A stretch of DNA of 64,000 nucleotides from Arthrobacter sp. B2a2-09 (GCF_027587375.1 NZ_JAMXIC010000009.1:62001-126000); one strand, 5' to 3'; numbered from the stretch's first letter, positions 54,367-63,884 are shown. Made by a program: numbers and translations. Notes: generated by a model not told the origin, from the letters alone.

Positions 54367-56422
54367 TCCAGAGGCGGGGGAGCGCGGCGGAACCGTGGGG
54401 GAACGGACCGCCCTCGAACTCCTGGACAAAGCCGTTTCCGGTATGGGCGGCCAAAACCGAATGGGCCAACACCAGATGGCCAGGCAGGTGGCACGGGCGA
54501 TCGAGACCGGAGAACACCTCCTGGTCCAGGCAGGCACGGGCACGGGCAAGTCCCTCGCGTACTTGATTCCGCTGATTGCGCACGCGATGGAGAGCAACAA
54601 GCCTACGCTCGTGTCCACGGCCACGCTCGCCCTGCAGACTCAGATCGTGAGCCGCGATTTACCCCGGCTCCTGGAAACCATCAATCCGGAGCTGGAGCGC
54701 CCGGTCAGCATCGCGCTGGTCAAGGGCCGGGCCAACTATGTGTGCCGGCACAAGCTGGAGGGCGGTTTCCCCAGCGAGGAGCCTGCTGAGGGGCAGTTGT
54801 TCTCCCTCGGCGAGGACACCAGCGTTCCGCATCTCGCCGCAGCTATCGGCGGGCCGGCCTCGCAGCTCGGCAAGGAAGTCGTGCGGCTGCGTGAGTGGGC
54901 CGGGAAGACCGCGACGGGAGACCGGGACGAACTCATGCCGGGCGTGACGGACCGGGCCTGGCGCCAGGTATCCGTCACGTCAATGGAGTGCCTCGGGGCG
55001 CAGAAGTGTCCGATGGCGGAGGAATGCTTCAGCGAGCTGGCCCGCCACCGTGCCGCCGAGTCCGACGTCGTGGTCACCAACCACGCGATGCTCGCGGTCA
55101 GCGCCTTCGAAGGCCTGGCAGTGCTGCCCGAATACGACGTCGTCGTGGTAGATGAGGCCCACGAGCTCCAGGACCGCGTGACCGGTGCTGTGTCCGGGCA
55201 GCTGTCCGTGGCGATGATCCATGCCGCGGCCTCCAGCGCCCGCAAACACACGGCCATCACCGTGGACGCACTAAACGGCGCCGCGGACCGCTTGGAACTC
55301 GCGATCATCGGTGCGCCTTCCGGCCTCCTGCCTAACGGGCTCAATGATGAACAACTTGATTGCGTGGACCAGCTCCGCGAAGCCTGCCGGGCGGCGCTTT
55401 CCGATTCGAAGGGGGATTCGTCCAACGCGGTCGACGGCGGACGCCAGCTCGCGCGCTCACGGCTGATGTTGATCCTTGAGCTGTGCGAACGGCTGCTCTC
55501 GGCCCGGGAAAACCGGGAAGTCGTGTGGCTCTCCCGGAACAGTACCTTTGATCCGCAGCAGGGCTACACGGCGCCTGACGAGGATTCGCCTGCGCTCATC
55601 AATATCGCGCCGCTCAGCGTTGCCGGACGGCTCCGGGAAGGGCTCTTCGCGGGCCATACCGTGGTGTTGACCTCTGCAACGTTGGCTATTGGCTCTGCAT
55701 TCGATGCCACGGCCGGAGGGTTGGGCCTGACTGGCCAAGGCGCCCCCAGCTGGACTGGCGTGGATGTGGGCTCGCCCTTCGACTACCCGAAGCAGGGCAT
55801 GCTGTACGTCGCGAAGCACCTGCCCAAGCCGGGGCGCGGCACCTCGCCCGAAGCGCTTGACGAACTTGAAGAGCTCATCAAGGCCTCCCATGGCGGAGCC
55901 TTGTGCCTCTTTTCTTCCCGACGTGCAGCGGAGGACGCCGCGGAAGCGATGCGCTCACGCTTGGACGTGGACATCCTGTGCCAGGGCGAATCGACCATGT
56001 CCGCGTTGGTCAGGCAGTTTGCCGAGGAGGAAGACACGTGCCTGTTCGGCACCATGTCCCTCTGGCAGGGCGTTGACGTTCCGGGTGGTTCATGCCGGCT
56101 TGTAGTGATTGATCGGATCCCGTTCCCTCGTCCGGACGATCCTTTGATGACGGCACGGTCCCGCGCGGTGGCGCAGGCCGGAGGCAACGGTTTCATGGCA
56201 GTTTCGGCCACGCACGCGGCCATCCGCCTAGCCCAAGGGGCCGGCCGTCTCATCCGCTCAACGGGAGACAAGGGCGTCGTGGCAGTGCTGGATTCAAGGC
56301 TATCGACGGAGCGCTACGGCAACTTCCTCCGGGCAGCGTTGCCGCCATTCTGGCCTACCACGGACCGTTCAGTGGTGCGCGGTGCGCTCGAACGGCTTTA
56401 CGCCGAATCAGCCAAGGCTTGA
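54359..56422 (+). CDS. DinG/XPD-type ATP-dependent DNA helicase
   Basis: Superfamily 2 iron-sulfur helicase of 687 aa. It has Walker A QAGTGTGKSLAYL, the DEAH box VVVDEAHEL, the four Fe-S cysteines in NYVCRHK and ECLGAQKCPMAEECF, and motif VI QGAGRLIRS. Members unwind R-loops and other structures. It overlaps the hflX stop by 8 nt, so it is in the same transcript, and converges with lexA. No LexA box precedes it. Confidence 0.92.
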   Translation: MGDPEAGERGGTVGERTALELLDKAVSGMGGQNRMGQHQMARQVARAIETGEHLLVQAGTGTGKSLAYLIPLIAHAMESNKPTLVSTATLALQTQIVSRDLPRLLETINPELERPVSIALVKGRANYVCRHKLEGGFPSEEPAEGQLFSLGEDTSVPHLAAAIGGPASQLGKEVVRLREWAGKTATGDRDELMPGVTDRAWRQVSVTSMECLGAQKCPMAEECFSELARHRAAESDVVVTNHAMLAVSAFEGLAVLPEYDVVVVDEAHELQDRVTGAVSGQLSVAMIHAAASSARKHTAITVDALNGAADRLELAIIGAPSGLLPNGLNDEQLDCVDQLREACRAALSDSKGDSSNAVDGGRQLARSRLMLILELCERLLSARENREVVWLSRNSTFDPQQGYTAPDEDSPALINIAPLSVAGRLREGLFAGHTVVLTSATLAIGSAFDATAGGLGLTGQGAPSWTGVDVGSPFDYPKQGMLYVAKHLPKPGRGTSPEALDELEELIKASHGGALCLFSSRRAAEDAAEAMRSRLDVDILCQGESTMSALVRQFAEEEDTCLFGTMSLWQGVDVPGGSCRLVVIDRIPFPRPDDPLMTARSRAVAQAGGNGFMAVSATHAAIRLAQGAGRLIRSTGDKGVVAVLDSRLSTERYGNFLRAALPPFWPTTDRSVVRGALERLYAESAKA

Positions 56423-56480
56423 AGCGAGCTTGTCCTAAAGCGAGCGCGTCCTAAAGTGAGCGGTTCTTAAAGCGAGCGCA
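56422..56480. repeat. 16-bp tandem repeats at the dinG-type/lexA junction
   Basis: Units at 56422-56437, 56438-56453 and 56454-56469, plus a partial fourth at 56470-56480, follow AAGCGAGCNNGTCCTA with some divergence. The partial unit and the end of the third lie within lexA and include its stop codon, so the array looks like tandem duplication of the lexA 3' end. Confidence 0.8.
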
Positions 56481-57216
56481 GGACCGAGACGACCTTGCCC
56501 ATGATGGTGGCATGGTCGCCCAGGATGGGCTCGTACTGGGTGTTCTGGGGGAGCAGCCACGTGTGTCCGTCACGCTGCCTGAAGGTCTTGACGGTGGCTT
56601 CGTCGTCCAGGAGTGCGGCCACGATGTCGCCGTTGAGTGCGTCGTTTTGCCGCCGTACCACCACCCAGTCTCCATCGCAGATTGCGGCGTCGATCATGGA
56701 ATCACCGGCGACCTTCAGCATGAAGAGCTCGCCATGGCCTACCAACTGGCGGGGCAGCGGCAGGACGTCTTCAACCGTCTGGTCCGCCAGGATGGGTCCA
56801 CCGGCAGCAATCCGCCCTACGAGGGGAACCATGGCCGTGTCACTGGCACTCGCGAGCTCCGTGACGGCCAGGCCGCCGGCGCTGCGGAGTTTCCCCGGCG
56901 CTTCAACGCCGGGGATGACGGAGCCGCCGTCCAGGGTCAATGGCATGAGGACTTCCATTGCACGCGGGCGCTTGGGATCGCGGCGAAGGTAGCCGAGCTT
57001 CTCGAGCTGTGACAACTGGTGCGTGACGCTGGACAGGCTGGCCAGGCCAACGGTGTCCCCGATTTCGCGCATCGACGGCGGATAGCCATGATCGTTCACT
57101 GAACGTTGGATGGTCTCCAGGATTTTCTTCTGGCGGACGGTCAGGCTCTTGGGGGCCTTCTGCGGCTGCTGGCTCCGCGATGAGGCCGACCCACTGCCAG
57201 TGGCTTTCGCTGCCAT
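56467..57216 (-). CDS. lexA: SOS-response repressor LexA
   Basis: Repressor of the SOS regulon, inactivated by RecA-stimulated self-cleavage. The product of about 249 aa has a winged-helix DNA-binding domain ([20 protein letters not shown]), a long linker, the cleavage site [10 protein letters not shown] (Ala-Gly), the catalytic serine in [10 protein letters not shown] and the catalytic lysine in [11 protein letters not shown] 57216 is chosen; a TTG at 57225 gives 3 more residues and is closer to GGAAGG. Boxes for its autoregulation lie at 57356-57482. Confidence 0.96.
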   Translation of the reverse strand: MAAKATGSGSASSRSQQPQKAPKSLTVRQKKILETIQRSVNDHGYPPSMREIGDTVGLASLSSVTHQLSQLEKLGYLRRDPKRPRAMEVLMPLTLDGGSVIPGVEAPGKLRSAGGLAVTELASASDTAMVPLVGRIAAGGPILADQTVEDVLPLPRQLVGHGELFMLKVAGDSMIDAAICDGDWVVVRRQNDALNGDIVAALLDDEATVKTFRQRDGHTWLLPQNTQYEPILGDHATIMGKVVSVLRSL

Positions 57217-57355
57217 GTTCGCCAACGCCCTTCCGTTCCGCCCGTGCTGCCCTGAGGCTCTTGCCGGGACTGTCGGCCTGAAATGTCAGACCCTCCTGTT
57301 GCACTGATTCAGTGCTCGTTCCTTCACTCAAACGTAGGGCAGGCGCAGGCGTTTA

Positions 57356-57371
57356 TCAAACATTTGTTCTA
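57356..57371 (-). promoter_or_regulatory. LexA box near lexA
   Basis: TCAAACATTTGTTCTA matches the actinobacterial box TCGAAC-N4-GTTCGA at 14 of 16 positions when the four centre bases are ignored. A -10-like GATAAA (minus strand) abuts it on the lexA side. Confidence 0.55.
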
Positions 57372-57422
57372 GCGAGTCTCGACATCGTTCGTTGATAAGT
57401 GCTAAAAATGTCATAGCAAGGT

Positions 57423-57438
57423 TCGAATATGTGTTCTA
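57423..57438. promoter_or_regulatory. LexA box in the lexA/LysM intergenic region
   Basis: TCGAATATGTGTTCTA is the same variant as the boxes at 35528 and 44984. The AT-rich TATAAAAATACT directly to its right supplies -10 candidates for the rightward LysM gene. Confidence 0.65.
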
Positions 57439-57465
57439 TAAAAATACTGCGGGGTCCGGATGTTC

Positions 57466-57482
57466 GTTCGAATCATTCGAAC
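57466..57482. promoter_or_regulatory. Inverted GTTCGAAT/ATTCGAAC palindrome
   Basis: GTTCGAAT-C-ATTCGAAC is a perfect 17-nt palindrome. It uses the LexA half-sites in the opposite order (GTTCG outward, CGAAC inward) and is preceded by another GTTCG. It may be a third operator or a hairpin in the LysM-gene leader. Confidence 0.4.
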
Positions 57483-57583
57483 AGATCGACGAATAGCCGC
57501 CCCGCAAGCACTGACTGAAGGCAAGAATTGGCAGCCGCACCCAGAGATTCCGGACCGCGGCATTGTTCAGAAGGGCTCAGCTC

Positions 57584-57943
57584 ATGTCCGCAATCACCAT
57601 CACCCACACGCCCGGCCGCACTGTGGCACCGGGCCGGCTTCGCCTGACCCGCAGGGGCCGCATGGTCTTCTTCGGCGTTCCAGCAATGCTCTTGGTTGCA
57701 GCGCTGCTCAGCCTGGCGGGCTTCCTGAATTCGCCAGCCAAGGCTGCTGATTCCGCCGCCGAGCTGCAGCCCACCTCCAGTACGAGCGTCACCGTCCAAA
57801 CGGGCCAGTCATTGTGGGGGATTGCGGGAATTGCTGCACCTTCCCGGGATCCACGCGACGTCGTTGCCGAGATTATCCAGCTGAACAACCTCCAGGACGG
57901 CCACATCGTGCCGGGCCAGCAACTGTTCATTCCTGCCACCTGA
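57584..57943 (+). CDS. LysM-domain membrane protein, candidate SOS division inhibitor
   Basis: The 119-aa product has a basic N terminus, one membrane helix (about residues 25-50, MVFFGVPAMLLVAALLSLAG) and an external LysM domain (VTVQTGQSLWGIAGI to HIVPGQQLFIPAT). It is divergent from lexA across LexA boxes. This matches YneA of Bacillus, DivS of Corynebacterium and ChiZ of Mycobacterium, which block division or remodel the wall during DNA damage. ATG 57584 follows GAAGGG. The role is inferred from synteny and domain order. Confidence 0.78.
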   Translation: MSAITITHTPGRTVAPGRLRLTRRGRMVFFGVPAMLLVAALLSLAGFLNSPAKAADSAAELQPTSSTSVTVQTGQSLWGIAGIAAPSRDPRDVVAEIIQLNNLQDGHIVPGQQLFIPAT

Positions 57944-58022
57944 CCGCAACTCTGACCGGGCTGGCAGGTCCCCTGATCGAGCGCCGGGCCGTCACAGTTT
58001 CAGGGCATCCACCGCTGCACCT

Positions 58023-58028
58023 TAAACT
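58023..58028 (+). promoter_or_regulatory. -10 element (leaderless) of hisC
   Basis: TAAACT lies 6 nt before GTG 58035 and 3 nt before the in-frame ATG 58032. Confidence 0.5.
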
Positions 58029-58031
58029 GTC

Positions 58032-59153
58032 ATGGTGAGTGACCAGCTTGAGCGACTTGACCGACTTCCCCTCCGGACCAACCTCCGCGGCCTGAGCCCG
58101 TATGGCGCGCCGCAGCTTGATGTTCCGATCTTGCTCAACGTCAACGAAAACACGCATGGCGTACCAGCCGACGTCCAGGCGGCCATCACCGAAGCGGTAG
58201 CGGCCGCCGCCACCGGACTGAACCGCTATCCGGACCGAGAGTTCACCGAACTGCGCGAGGCCCTTGCGGAATACCTCGGCCACGGCCTTGCGGCCGAGAA
58301 CATCTGGGCAGCCAACGGCTCCAATGAAGTGCTGCAGCAGATCCTCCAGGTTTTCGGTGGCCCGGGCCGGACCGCGCTCGGTTTCCCGCCCACGTACTCC
58401 ATGTACCCTCTGCTGGCCAGCGGAACGGACACTGCATACGTCGCGGGAGTTCGCGCTGAGGACTATGGACTCGATGCAGTCTCGGCCGCCGCGCAGGTTC
58501 GTGAACTCAAGCCGAATGTCGTATTCCTCTGCTCCCCGAACAACCCCACCGGCACGGGACTTGGCCTGGACGTTGTCGAAGCCGTTTACGAGGCCGGCGA
58601 GGCGAGCCAGACGGTGGTGATCGTGGACGAGGCATACCACGAGTTCGCCCACGACAACACGCCAAGTGCGTTGACGCTCCTCCCTGGCCGGGAACGCCTT
58701 ATTGTCTCCAGGACCATGAGCAAGGCCTTCGCCCTCGCCGGTGCGCGCATCGGCTATATGGCAGCTGCCCCCGAGGTCGCCGATGCGATCCGTCTGGTCC
58801 GCCTTCCGTACCACCTCTCCGCCATCACCCAGGCAACCGCGTTGGCCGCCCTCCGGCACCGCGAGGCCCTCATGGCCGACGTCGAAGACATCAAGGTCCA
58901 GCGCGATCGCATTGTCAGCGAGTTGACCCGCATGGGGCTCAAGCCGTCAGCCTCCGATTCCAACTATGTGTTCTTCGGCGGCATTGAAAACCCCCACGCC
59001 TTGTGGCAAGGCCTGCTGGAGCGCGGAGTCCTGATCCGCGACGTCGGCATACCGGGCCACCTCCGCGTCACCGCCGGCACAGAGCCGGAGACCACGGCCT
59101 TCCTTGAGGCGCTTGAAGCCTTGCTGGACGGCCAGGCCTCCGCACCGGCCTAG
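58032..59153 (+). CDS. hisC: Histidinol-phosphate aminotransferase
   Basis: PLP enzyme of histidine synthesis. The 373-aa product has [40 protein letters not shown], the cofactor aspartate in [10 protein letters not shown] and the Schiff-base lysine in [17 protein letters not shown]. The start may be ATG 58032 or, by leaderless spacing, GTG 58035. It opens a hisC-hisB-hisH-priA cluster; hisF and other his genes are not in the window. Confidence 0.95.
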   Translation: MVSDQLERLDRLPLRTNLRGLSPYGAPQLDVPILLNVNENTHGVPADVQAAITEAVAAAATGLNRYPDREFTELREALAEYLGHGLAAENIWAANGSNEVLQQILQVFGGPGRTALGFPPTYSMYPLLASGTDTAYVAGVRAEDYGLDAVSAAAQVRELKPNVVFLCSPNNPTGTGLGLDVVEAVYEAGEASQTVVIVDEAYHEFAHDNTPSALTLLPGRERLIVSRTMSKAFALAGARIGYMAAAPEVADAIRLVRLPYHLSAITQATALAALRHREALMADVEDIKVQRDRIVSELTRMGLKPSASDSNYVFFGGIENPHALWQGLLERGVLIRDVGIPGHLRVTAGTEPETTAFLEALEALLDGQASAPA

Positions 59154-59196
59154 ACTTGAACAAGTCCCAACACTCCTTCCTCCTAAGGACATATCA

Positions 59197-59823
59197 ATGA
59201 GCGAAAACGGCGCCAGCACGGCGGCCGCCCGGACAGCACGCATGGAACGCACCACCAGCGAGTCCTCCGTCCTGGTTGAAATCAACCTCGACGGCTCGGG
59301 AGTCTCGGATATCAGCACTTCGGTGCCGTTCTATGACCACATGCTGACGGCGCTCTGCAAGCATTCGCTCATCGACATGACCGTCAAGGCGACCGGAGAC
59401 ACCCACATCGACGCCCACCACACCGTGGAGGACGTTGCCATCACCTTCGGCGAGGTCCTGCGCATCGCCTTGGGTAACAAGGCGGGTATCCGTCGCTTCG
59501 GTGAGGCCACCGTTCCTTTGGATGAAGCGTTGGCCCACGCTGTCGTCGACGTTTCCGGGCGCCCTTACCTGGTCCACGGCGGTGAGCCCGCTGGCCAGGA
59601 GTACCACCTGATCGGTGGACACTTCACCGGTTCGCTGACCCGCCACGTCTTCGAGGCGATTACCCTGCATGCCGGCATCTGCCTCCACATGAATGTCCTG
59701 GCTGGCCGGGATCCGCACCACATCGTGGAGGCCCAGTTCAAGGCCTTCGCCCGTGCGCTCCGTTCCGCTGTCGAGTCAGACCCCCGTGTCGAAGGCATCC
59801 CTTCCACCAAGGGTGCCTTGTGA
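59197..59823 (+). CDS. hisB: Imidazoleglycerol-phosphate dehydratase
   Basis: Seventh-type step of histidine synthesis, a manganese enzyme. The 208-aa monofunctional protein has [28 protein letters not shown] and the second half motif [12 protein letters not shown] with repeated His/Glu ligands ([10 protein letters not shown]). ATG 59197 follows TAAGGA; upstream in-frame codons overlap hisC. The stop overlaps the hisH GTG (GTGA). Confidence 0.95.
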   Translation: MSENGASTAAARTARMERTTSESSVLVEINLDGSGVSDISTSVPFYDHMLTALCKHSLIDMTVKATGDTHIDAHHTVEDVAITFGEVLRIALGNKAGIRRFGEATVPLDEALAHAVVDVSGRPYLVHGGEPAGQEYHLIGGHFTGSLTRHVFEAITLHAGICLHMNVLAGRDPHHIVEAQFKAFARALRSAVESDPRVEGIPSTKGAL

Positions 59824-60575
59824 GTACGCACATCCTCAAAGATGGCGCCGTGGTGGATCCAAATGCTGCCAGCCGTATTGTCTCGCCTGAAGGCAAGCCG
59901 ACCGTAACGGTCCTGGACTACGGCTCGGGCAATGTCCGCTCGGCGGTCCGGGCGCTTGAGCGTGCCGGAGCGGCAGTCACGTTGAGCGCCAAGCCTGAAG
60001 ACGTCCTGAACGCTGATGGCCTCCTGGTCCCTGGCGTTGGCGCCTTCGAAACAGTGATGCGCGAACTCAAGGCAGTCGACGCCATCCGGATGATCGGCCG
60101 TCGTGTTGCCGGGGGCCGGCCCGTCCTGGGCATTTGCGTTGGGCTCCAGGTGTTGTTCGAGGCCGGAGTGGAACACGGAACCGAGGCCGAAGGCATGGGC
60201 GAGTGGCCCGGCAAGGTGGAACTCCTCCCTGCATCGGTTGTCCCGCACATGGGCTGGAACACCGTGGACGTGCCGGAAGGCTCAAAGCTGTTCGCCGGCG
60301 TCGAGCACGAACGCTTCTACTTTGTGCACTCGTACGGCGTGCAGAAGTGGGAATTCGACGTCGTCCAGCCCCGCATGGCCCCGCCGAAGGTGACCTGGTC
60401 CGAGCACGGTGCTCCCTTCATCGCCGCCGTGGAGAACGGTCCGTTGTGCGCCACGCAATTCCACCCCGAGAAGTCGGGCGACGCCGGAGCGCGGCTCTTG
60501 CGCAACTGGGTTGAAAGCCTGCGTCCGCAGTCAAAACCCCAGTCGCAGGCGACCGAGGCCGGAGGCGCTGCCTAA
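59820..60575 (+). CDS. hisH: Imidazole glycerol phosphate synthase subunit HisH
   Basis: Glutaminase subunit that feeds ammonia to HisF. The 251-aa class I amidotransferase has the oxyanion strand PGVGAF, the nucleophile in [11 protein letters not shown] (Cys) and the His-Glu pair in TQFHPEKSG. An N-terminal extension of about 25 residues and a C-terminal Ser/Gln tail are present. GTGA overlap with hisB shows translational coupling. Confidence 0.94.
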   Translation: MSTHILKDGAVVDPNAASRIVSPEGKPTVTVLDYGSGNVRSAVRALERAGAAVTLSAKPEDVLNADGLLVPGVGAFETVMRELKAVDAIRMIGRRVAGGRPVLGICVGLQVLFEAGVEHGTEAEGMGEWPGKVELLPASVVPHMGWNTVDVPEGSKLFAGVEHERFYFVHSYGVQKWEFDVVQPRMAPPKVTWSEHGAPFIAAVENGPLCATQFHPEKSGDAGARLLRNWVESLRPQSKPQSQATEAGGAA

Positions 60576-60576
60576 T

Positions 60577-60735
60577 ATGTGGTCCGTTATCTTCATGGGC
60601 GCGGCCGGGTTGCTAGTTGGCGGCGGAATCTCCTTCCACCAGCAGAAGCGTCCCGCCTGGGTCTCCATTTCGTTCTACGTACTGGCTGGCCTGGCACTGC
60701 TGGCTGCCTACCTCTTCACTTTGCCTGCCAAATAA
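60577..60735 (+). CDS. Small membrane protein in the his cluster
   Basis: The 52-aa product has two hydrophobic helices (about residues 4-20 and 27-48) with a basic loop HQQKRPAW. It starts 1 nt after the hisH stop with GGAGG about 13 nt upstream, so it is very likely translated. A small membrane gene at this position is common in Micrococcaceae as far as I know; function unknown. Confidence 0.7.
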   Translation: MWSVIFMGAAGLLVGGGISFHQQKRPAWVSISFYVLAGLALLAAYLFTLPAK

Positions 60736-60780
60736 CTTGCCGGGCAACTGACGCCCGTCCCCACAACACCGAGGACTTCA

Positions 60781-61527
60781 ATGACCACCGCCTCCGAACT
60801 GCCCGTTCTGGAACTCCTGCCCGCCGTCGACATCGTGGACGGGCAGGCCGTCCGCCTCCTTCAGGGAGAAGCCGGCTCCGAGACCAGTTACGGCACCCCG
60901 CTGGAAGCAGCACTGAACTGGCAGAACGCGGGAGCCGAGTGGGTGCACATGGTAGACCTCGACGCTGCTTTCGGCCGCGGCAACAACGCCGGCCTGATCA
61001 GCGAGGTCGTCTCGCAGCTGAACGTCAAGGTTGAGCTGTCCGGCGGACTGCGCGACGACGAATCCCTCGAGCGCGCACTTGAGCTCGGCGTCGCCCGCGT
61101 GAACCTCGGGACCGCCGCCTTGGAGAACCCGGAATGGACCCGCCGGGCCATCGACCGCTTCGGTGACAAGATCGCCGTCGGGCTCGACGTCCGCGGCACA
61201 ACGCTCGCGGGCCGGGGCTGGACCAAGGAGGGCGGGGACCTCTGGGAGGTACTGGCTCGCCTTGAGGACGCCGGCTGCGCCCGTTACGTGGTCACAGACG
61301 TCACGAAGGACGGAACGCTACAAGGTCCCAACGTCGAGCTGTTGCGCCAGATGGTGGAAAAGACCGGCAAACCGGTAGTTGCGTCGGGCGGCATCTCCAG
61401 CCTCGAGGACCTGCGCGTGCTGCGGGAACTCGTACCGCTCGGGGTCGAAGGAGCGATCGTCGGCAAGGCTCTGTACGCCGGCGCCTTCACGCTTCCGGAA
61501 GCCCTGGACGTCGCCGGCCGCCGCTGA
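60781..61527 (+). CDS. priA: Phosphoribosyl isomerase A (HisA/TrpF, PriA)
   Basis: TIM-barrel isomerase acting in histidine and, in actinobacteria, also tryptophan synthesis. The 248-aa product has the catalytic Asp in [40 protein letters not shown] followed by the [11 protein letters not shown] stretch typical of PriA, and the second catalytic Asp in [14 protein letters not shown]. Dual function is expected from the family and not proven here. It overlaps the next gene by one base. Confidence 0.94.
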   Translation: MTTASELPVLELLPAVDIVDGQAVRLLQGEAGSETSYGTPLEAALNWQNAGAEWVHMVDLDAAFGRGNNAGLISEVVSQLNVKVELSGGLRDDESLERALELGVARVNLGTAALENPEWTRRAIDRFGDKIAVGLDVRGTTLAGRGWTKEGGDLWEVLARLEDAGCARYVVTDVTKDGTLQGPNVELLRQMVEKTGKPVVASGGISSLEDLRVLRELVPLGVEGAIVGKALYAGAFTLPEALDVAGRR

Positions 61528-62429
61528 TGTCGCAGGATCCACAGTCCCTGGCTGCTGACAAAGCTTCAACTCCTGCCCCCCGGCAGTTGCCCGGGCACAT
61601 CGCTGCGGCCCTGGCGGGTGCCGGGGGCGCAGGCGATTCTGCCGGCCAGCCCTGGGCGGGCCGCGACCTGAGCGGAGACGCCGCCAAGATCCATAATTTC
61701 GAGGACGACGACGGAACGGCCGACGCCGGGTACCTCGCCGCCGTCGCGGCCCTGCTCGCCGGTACTGGGAGCGAGGCCGGGGTGGTGGCTTCGCTGGCAA
61801 CGGCCAGGGTCTTTGTCCCGGTGGTGGCCCAGCTCGCCGAGGAAGCCGAAGGTGTGGATGGCCTCCATGCCGACAAGCAGGCCGACATGGCGCTCGTGAC
61901 ACTGAAAGCGCCGGATGGCCGTACGGCCATGCCTGTGTTCACCTCGGCTGCCGCCCTGGAAGCCTGGCATCCGCAGGCTCGTCCCGTAGCCGTTTATGCG
62001 GCACGGGCGGCGCTGTCTGCCGTTTCGGAGGGAGCCCAGTTGCTCGTCCTGGATCCCGGTTCGGATGTCACCTTCGTTGTGCGCCGGCCTGCCATGTGGT
62101 CACTGGCACAGCAGCGCGACTGGACGCCGTCGTACCTTGATGATGAACTGGAGTCTGCTCTCAATTCCTTGGCAGGGATGTACCCGGCCGTGCGGCGCCT
62201 GGAGGTGCGGCCAGGATCGGGGATGGCTTCGCGCACGGCTGACGGATCGGCCATGGCCGGCGGGGGACCCGGGCCTGAACTGCGCGTCGTGCTGTACCTC
62301 GAAGACGGCCTGGACGCCGCCGCGGTGCAGGATCTCGTCTCCGGGCTGAACGGACATTGGGCGCAGAACGAATTGTTCGCCGAGCGGGTTGACTCGATCG
62401 AAGTCAGCCTGCAGCGGGCGGCACAGTAG
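61527..62429 (+). CDS. SseB-family protein
   Basis: The 300-aa soluble protein resembles SseB-type domains, with VFVPVVAQLAEEAEGVDGLHADKQADMALVTL (quoted parts: VFVPVVAQLAEE and DMALVTLKAPDGRTAMPVFTS) followed by a C-terminal region with RRLEVRPGSG and LRVVLYLEDGL. The ATG overlaps the priA stop (TGATG). Its function is unknown; its placement after priA recurs in related genera. Confidence 0.75.
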   Translation: MSQDPQSLAADKASTPAPRQLPGHIAAALAGAGGAGDSAGQPWAGRDLSGDAAKIHNFEDDDGTADAGYLAAVAALLAGTGSEAGVVASLATARVFVPVVAQLAEEAEGVDGLHADKQADMALVTLKAPDGRTAMPVFTSAAALEAWHPQARPVAVYAARAALSAVSEGAQLLVLDPGSDVTFVVRRPAMWSLAQQRDWTPSYLDDELESALNSLAGMYPAVRRLEVRPGSGMASRTADGSAMAGGGPGPELRVVLYLEDGLDAAAVQDLVSGLNGHWAQNELFAERVDSIEVSLQRAAQ

Positions 62430-62487
62430 CCGAAGGCACAGGGGGAACGTCCTTGTCCTGCCCTCGGCAGAACAGAGGATGTAGCTC

Positions 62488-63822
62488 GTGAATTTCTCTC
62501 TCTACCGGGAGACGCTGTCCATTACGTCCGCGCGGCGTCTCTTGCTGGTGGGCATGGTGGCCCGCATACCGCACTCGGCAGCGGGAGTCCTGCTCACCTT
62601 GCATATCGTCCTGACCTTGGGCAAGGGATATGCCGCCGCCGGTGCTGCCGCCGCGGTATTCACCATCGGCATCGCGATTGGCGCTCCGTGGCGAGGGCGG
62701 CGCGTGGACACTGTCGGCCTGCGCAAGGCGCTTATTCCTTCGGTGGTGTCGGAACTGGTGATCTGGTCTGTGGTGCCGCACGTCAGCTACGAATGGATCC
62801 TTCCGCTCGTCTTCGTCGGGGGCCTTCTGACGCTGCCGATCTTCAGCGTCATCCGGCAATCCCTCGGTGTGCTGGTCGATGGCGAGCAACGGCGTTCGGC
62901 CTATGCTTTGGACTCCATTGGCACCGAAGTGGTCTTCATGATCGGCCCCGCGGTGGGCGCAGTCGTGGCTACCAGCGGGTTCACGGTCCTGGGCCTGACC
63001 ATCGTGGGTGTGTGCACTTCGGCCGCCGGGCTCTTCCTTCTGTGGTTCAACCCGCCCACCCGCAGCGAAGGCGTCCTGGATGCCGGCCAGACGGCCGAAC
63101 GGGATGCCGATGAGCTCCATGCGGCCGAAGCCGCGGTGGTGGCATCGGCGCCAGCCCATCTCCAGGAAGCCGCTTCAGAGATGGCTCCGACGGTTTCGCA
63201 AGCTTCCGGGCTGCGCGGAAAGATGGCCAGGAACTTCACTTGGTTCACTGCGGCGGTAGCCGCCGTGTTCGCCGTCGCCGCAGGATCCGGCATGGTGTTG
63301 AGCGGTACCGACGTCGGAATCGTCGCGGTGTTGCAGCGCGGCGGGCACGAGAGCGAGATCGGGATTGTCTTCTTCTTCTGGTGCGCCTCTTCGGTAGTTG
63401 GCGGGCTCATCTACGGCGCCATGCACCGGCCCGTCTCACCCATCCTGCTCCTGCTGGGCATGGCGGCCCTGACCATCCCGATGGGCTTCGCCGGGGACAC
63501 CTGGACCCTTGCCTTGTTGTCCCTGCTTCCCGGTCTGCTTTGCGCGCCAGTGTTGTCCGCGGCTACGGAAAAAGTCGCCAACATCGTGGAGGAGGACCGG
63601 CGCGGCGAGGCAATGGGCTGGTATGGCTCGGCCCTCACGGCAGGCGTGGCCTTCGGTTCGCCGGTCGCGGGGCTCTTTATCGACGGCGTGGGGCCATGGG
63701 CCGGCTTCGTCGCCATTGGGACGGCGGGAGTGGTGCTGTGCCTTGCCGGGCTGTTCCTCCAGCTGCGTCGGCGCCGGATCATGACCATCACCCAGGCCGG
63801 CGCGGGGGATCCCGCTAACTGA
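62488..63822 (+). CDS. Major facilitator superfamily transporter
   Basis: The 444-aa membrane protein has about twelve helices in two bundles, with a long cytoplasmic loop (about residues 195-250, rich in Ala/Glu). The loop RGRRVDTVGLRKALIP after helix 2 corresponds to the MFS A motif region. Substrate is unknown; multidrug-type export is possible. GTG 62488 is preceded by GAGGATG. It appears to have its own transcript, ending at the hairpin at 63849-63884. Confidence 0.85.
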   Translation: MNFSLYRETLSITSARRLLLVGMVARIPHSAAGVLLTLHIVLTLGKGYAAAGAAAAVFTIGIAIGAPWRGRRVDTVGLRKALIPSVVSELVIWSVVPHVSYEWILPLVFVGGLLTLPIFSVIRQSLGVLVDGEQRRSAYALDSIGTEVVFMIGPAVGAVVATSGFTVLGLTIVGVCTSAAGLFLLWFNPPTRSEGVLDAGQTAERDADELHAAEAAVVASAPAHLQEAASEMAPTVSQASGLRGKMARNFTWFTAAVAAVFAVAAGSGMVLSGTDVGIVAVLQRGGHESEIGIVFFFWCASSVVGGLIYGAMHRPVSPILLLLGMAALTIPMGFAGDTWTLALLSLLPGLLCAPVLSAATEKVANIVEEDRRGEAMGWYGSALTAGVAFGSPVAGLFIDGVGPWAGFVAIGTAGVVLCLAGLFLQLRRRRIMTITQAGAGDPAN

Positions 63823-63848
63823 ATTGCGCCTAAGTCGCCAGAGTACGA

Positions 63849-63884
63849 CGACGGCGGGCTGGCCAGGAGGCCAACCCGCCGTCG
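63849..63884. terminator. Hairpin between converging MFS and DUF1844-like genes
   Basis: CGACGGCGGGCTGGCC (63849-63864) pairs with GGCCAACCCGCCGTCG (63869-63884) with one mismatch and loop AGGA. It has no clear T-run but sits exactly between two converging genes. Confidence 0.65.
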
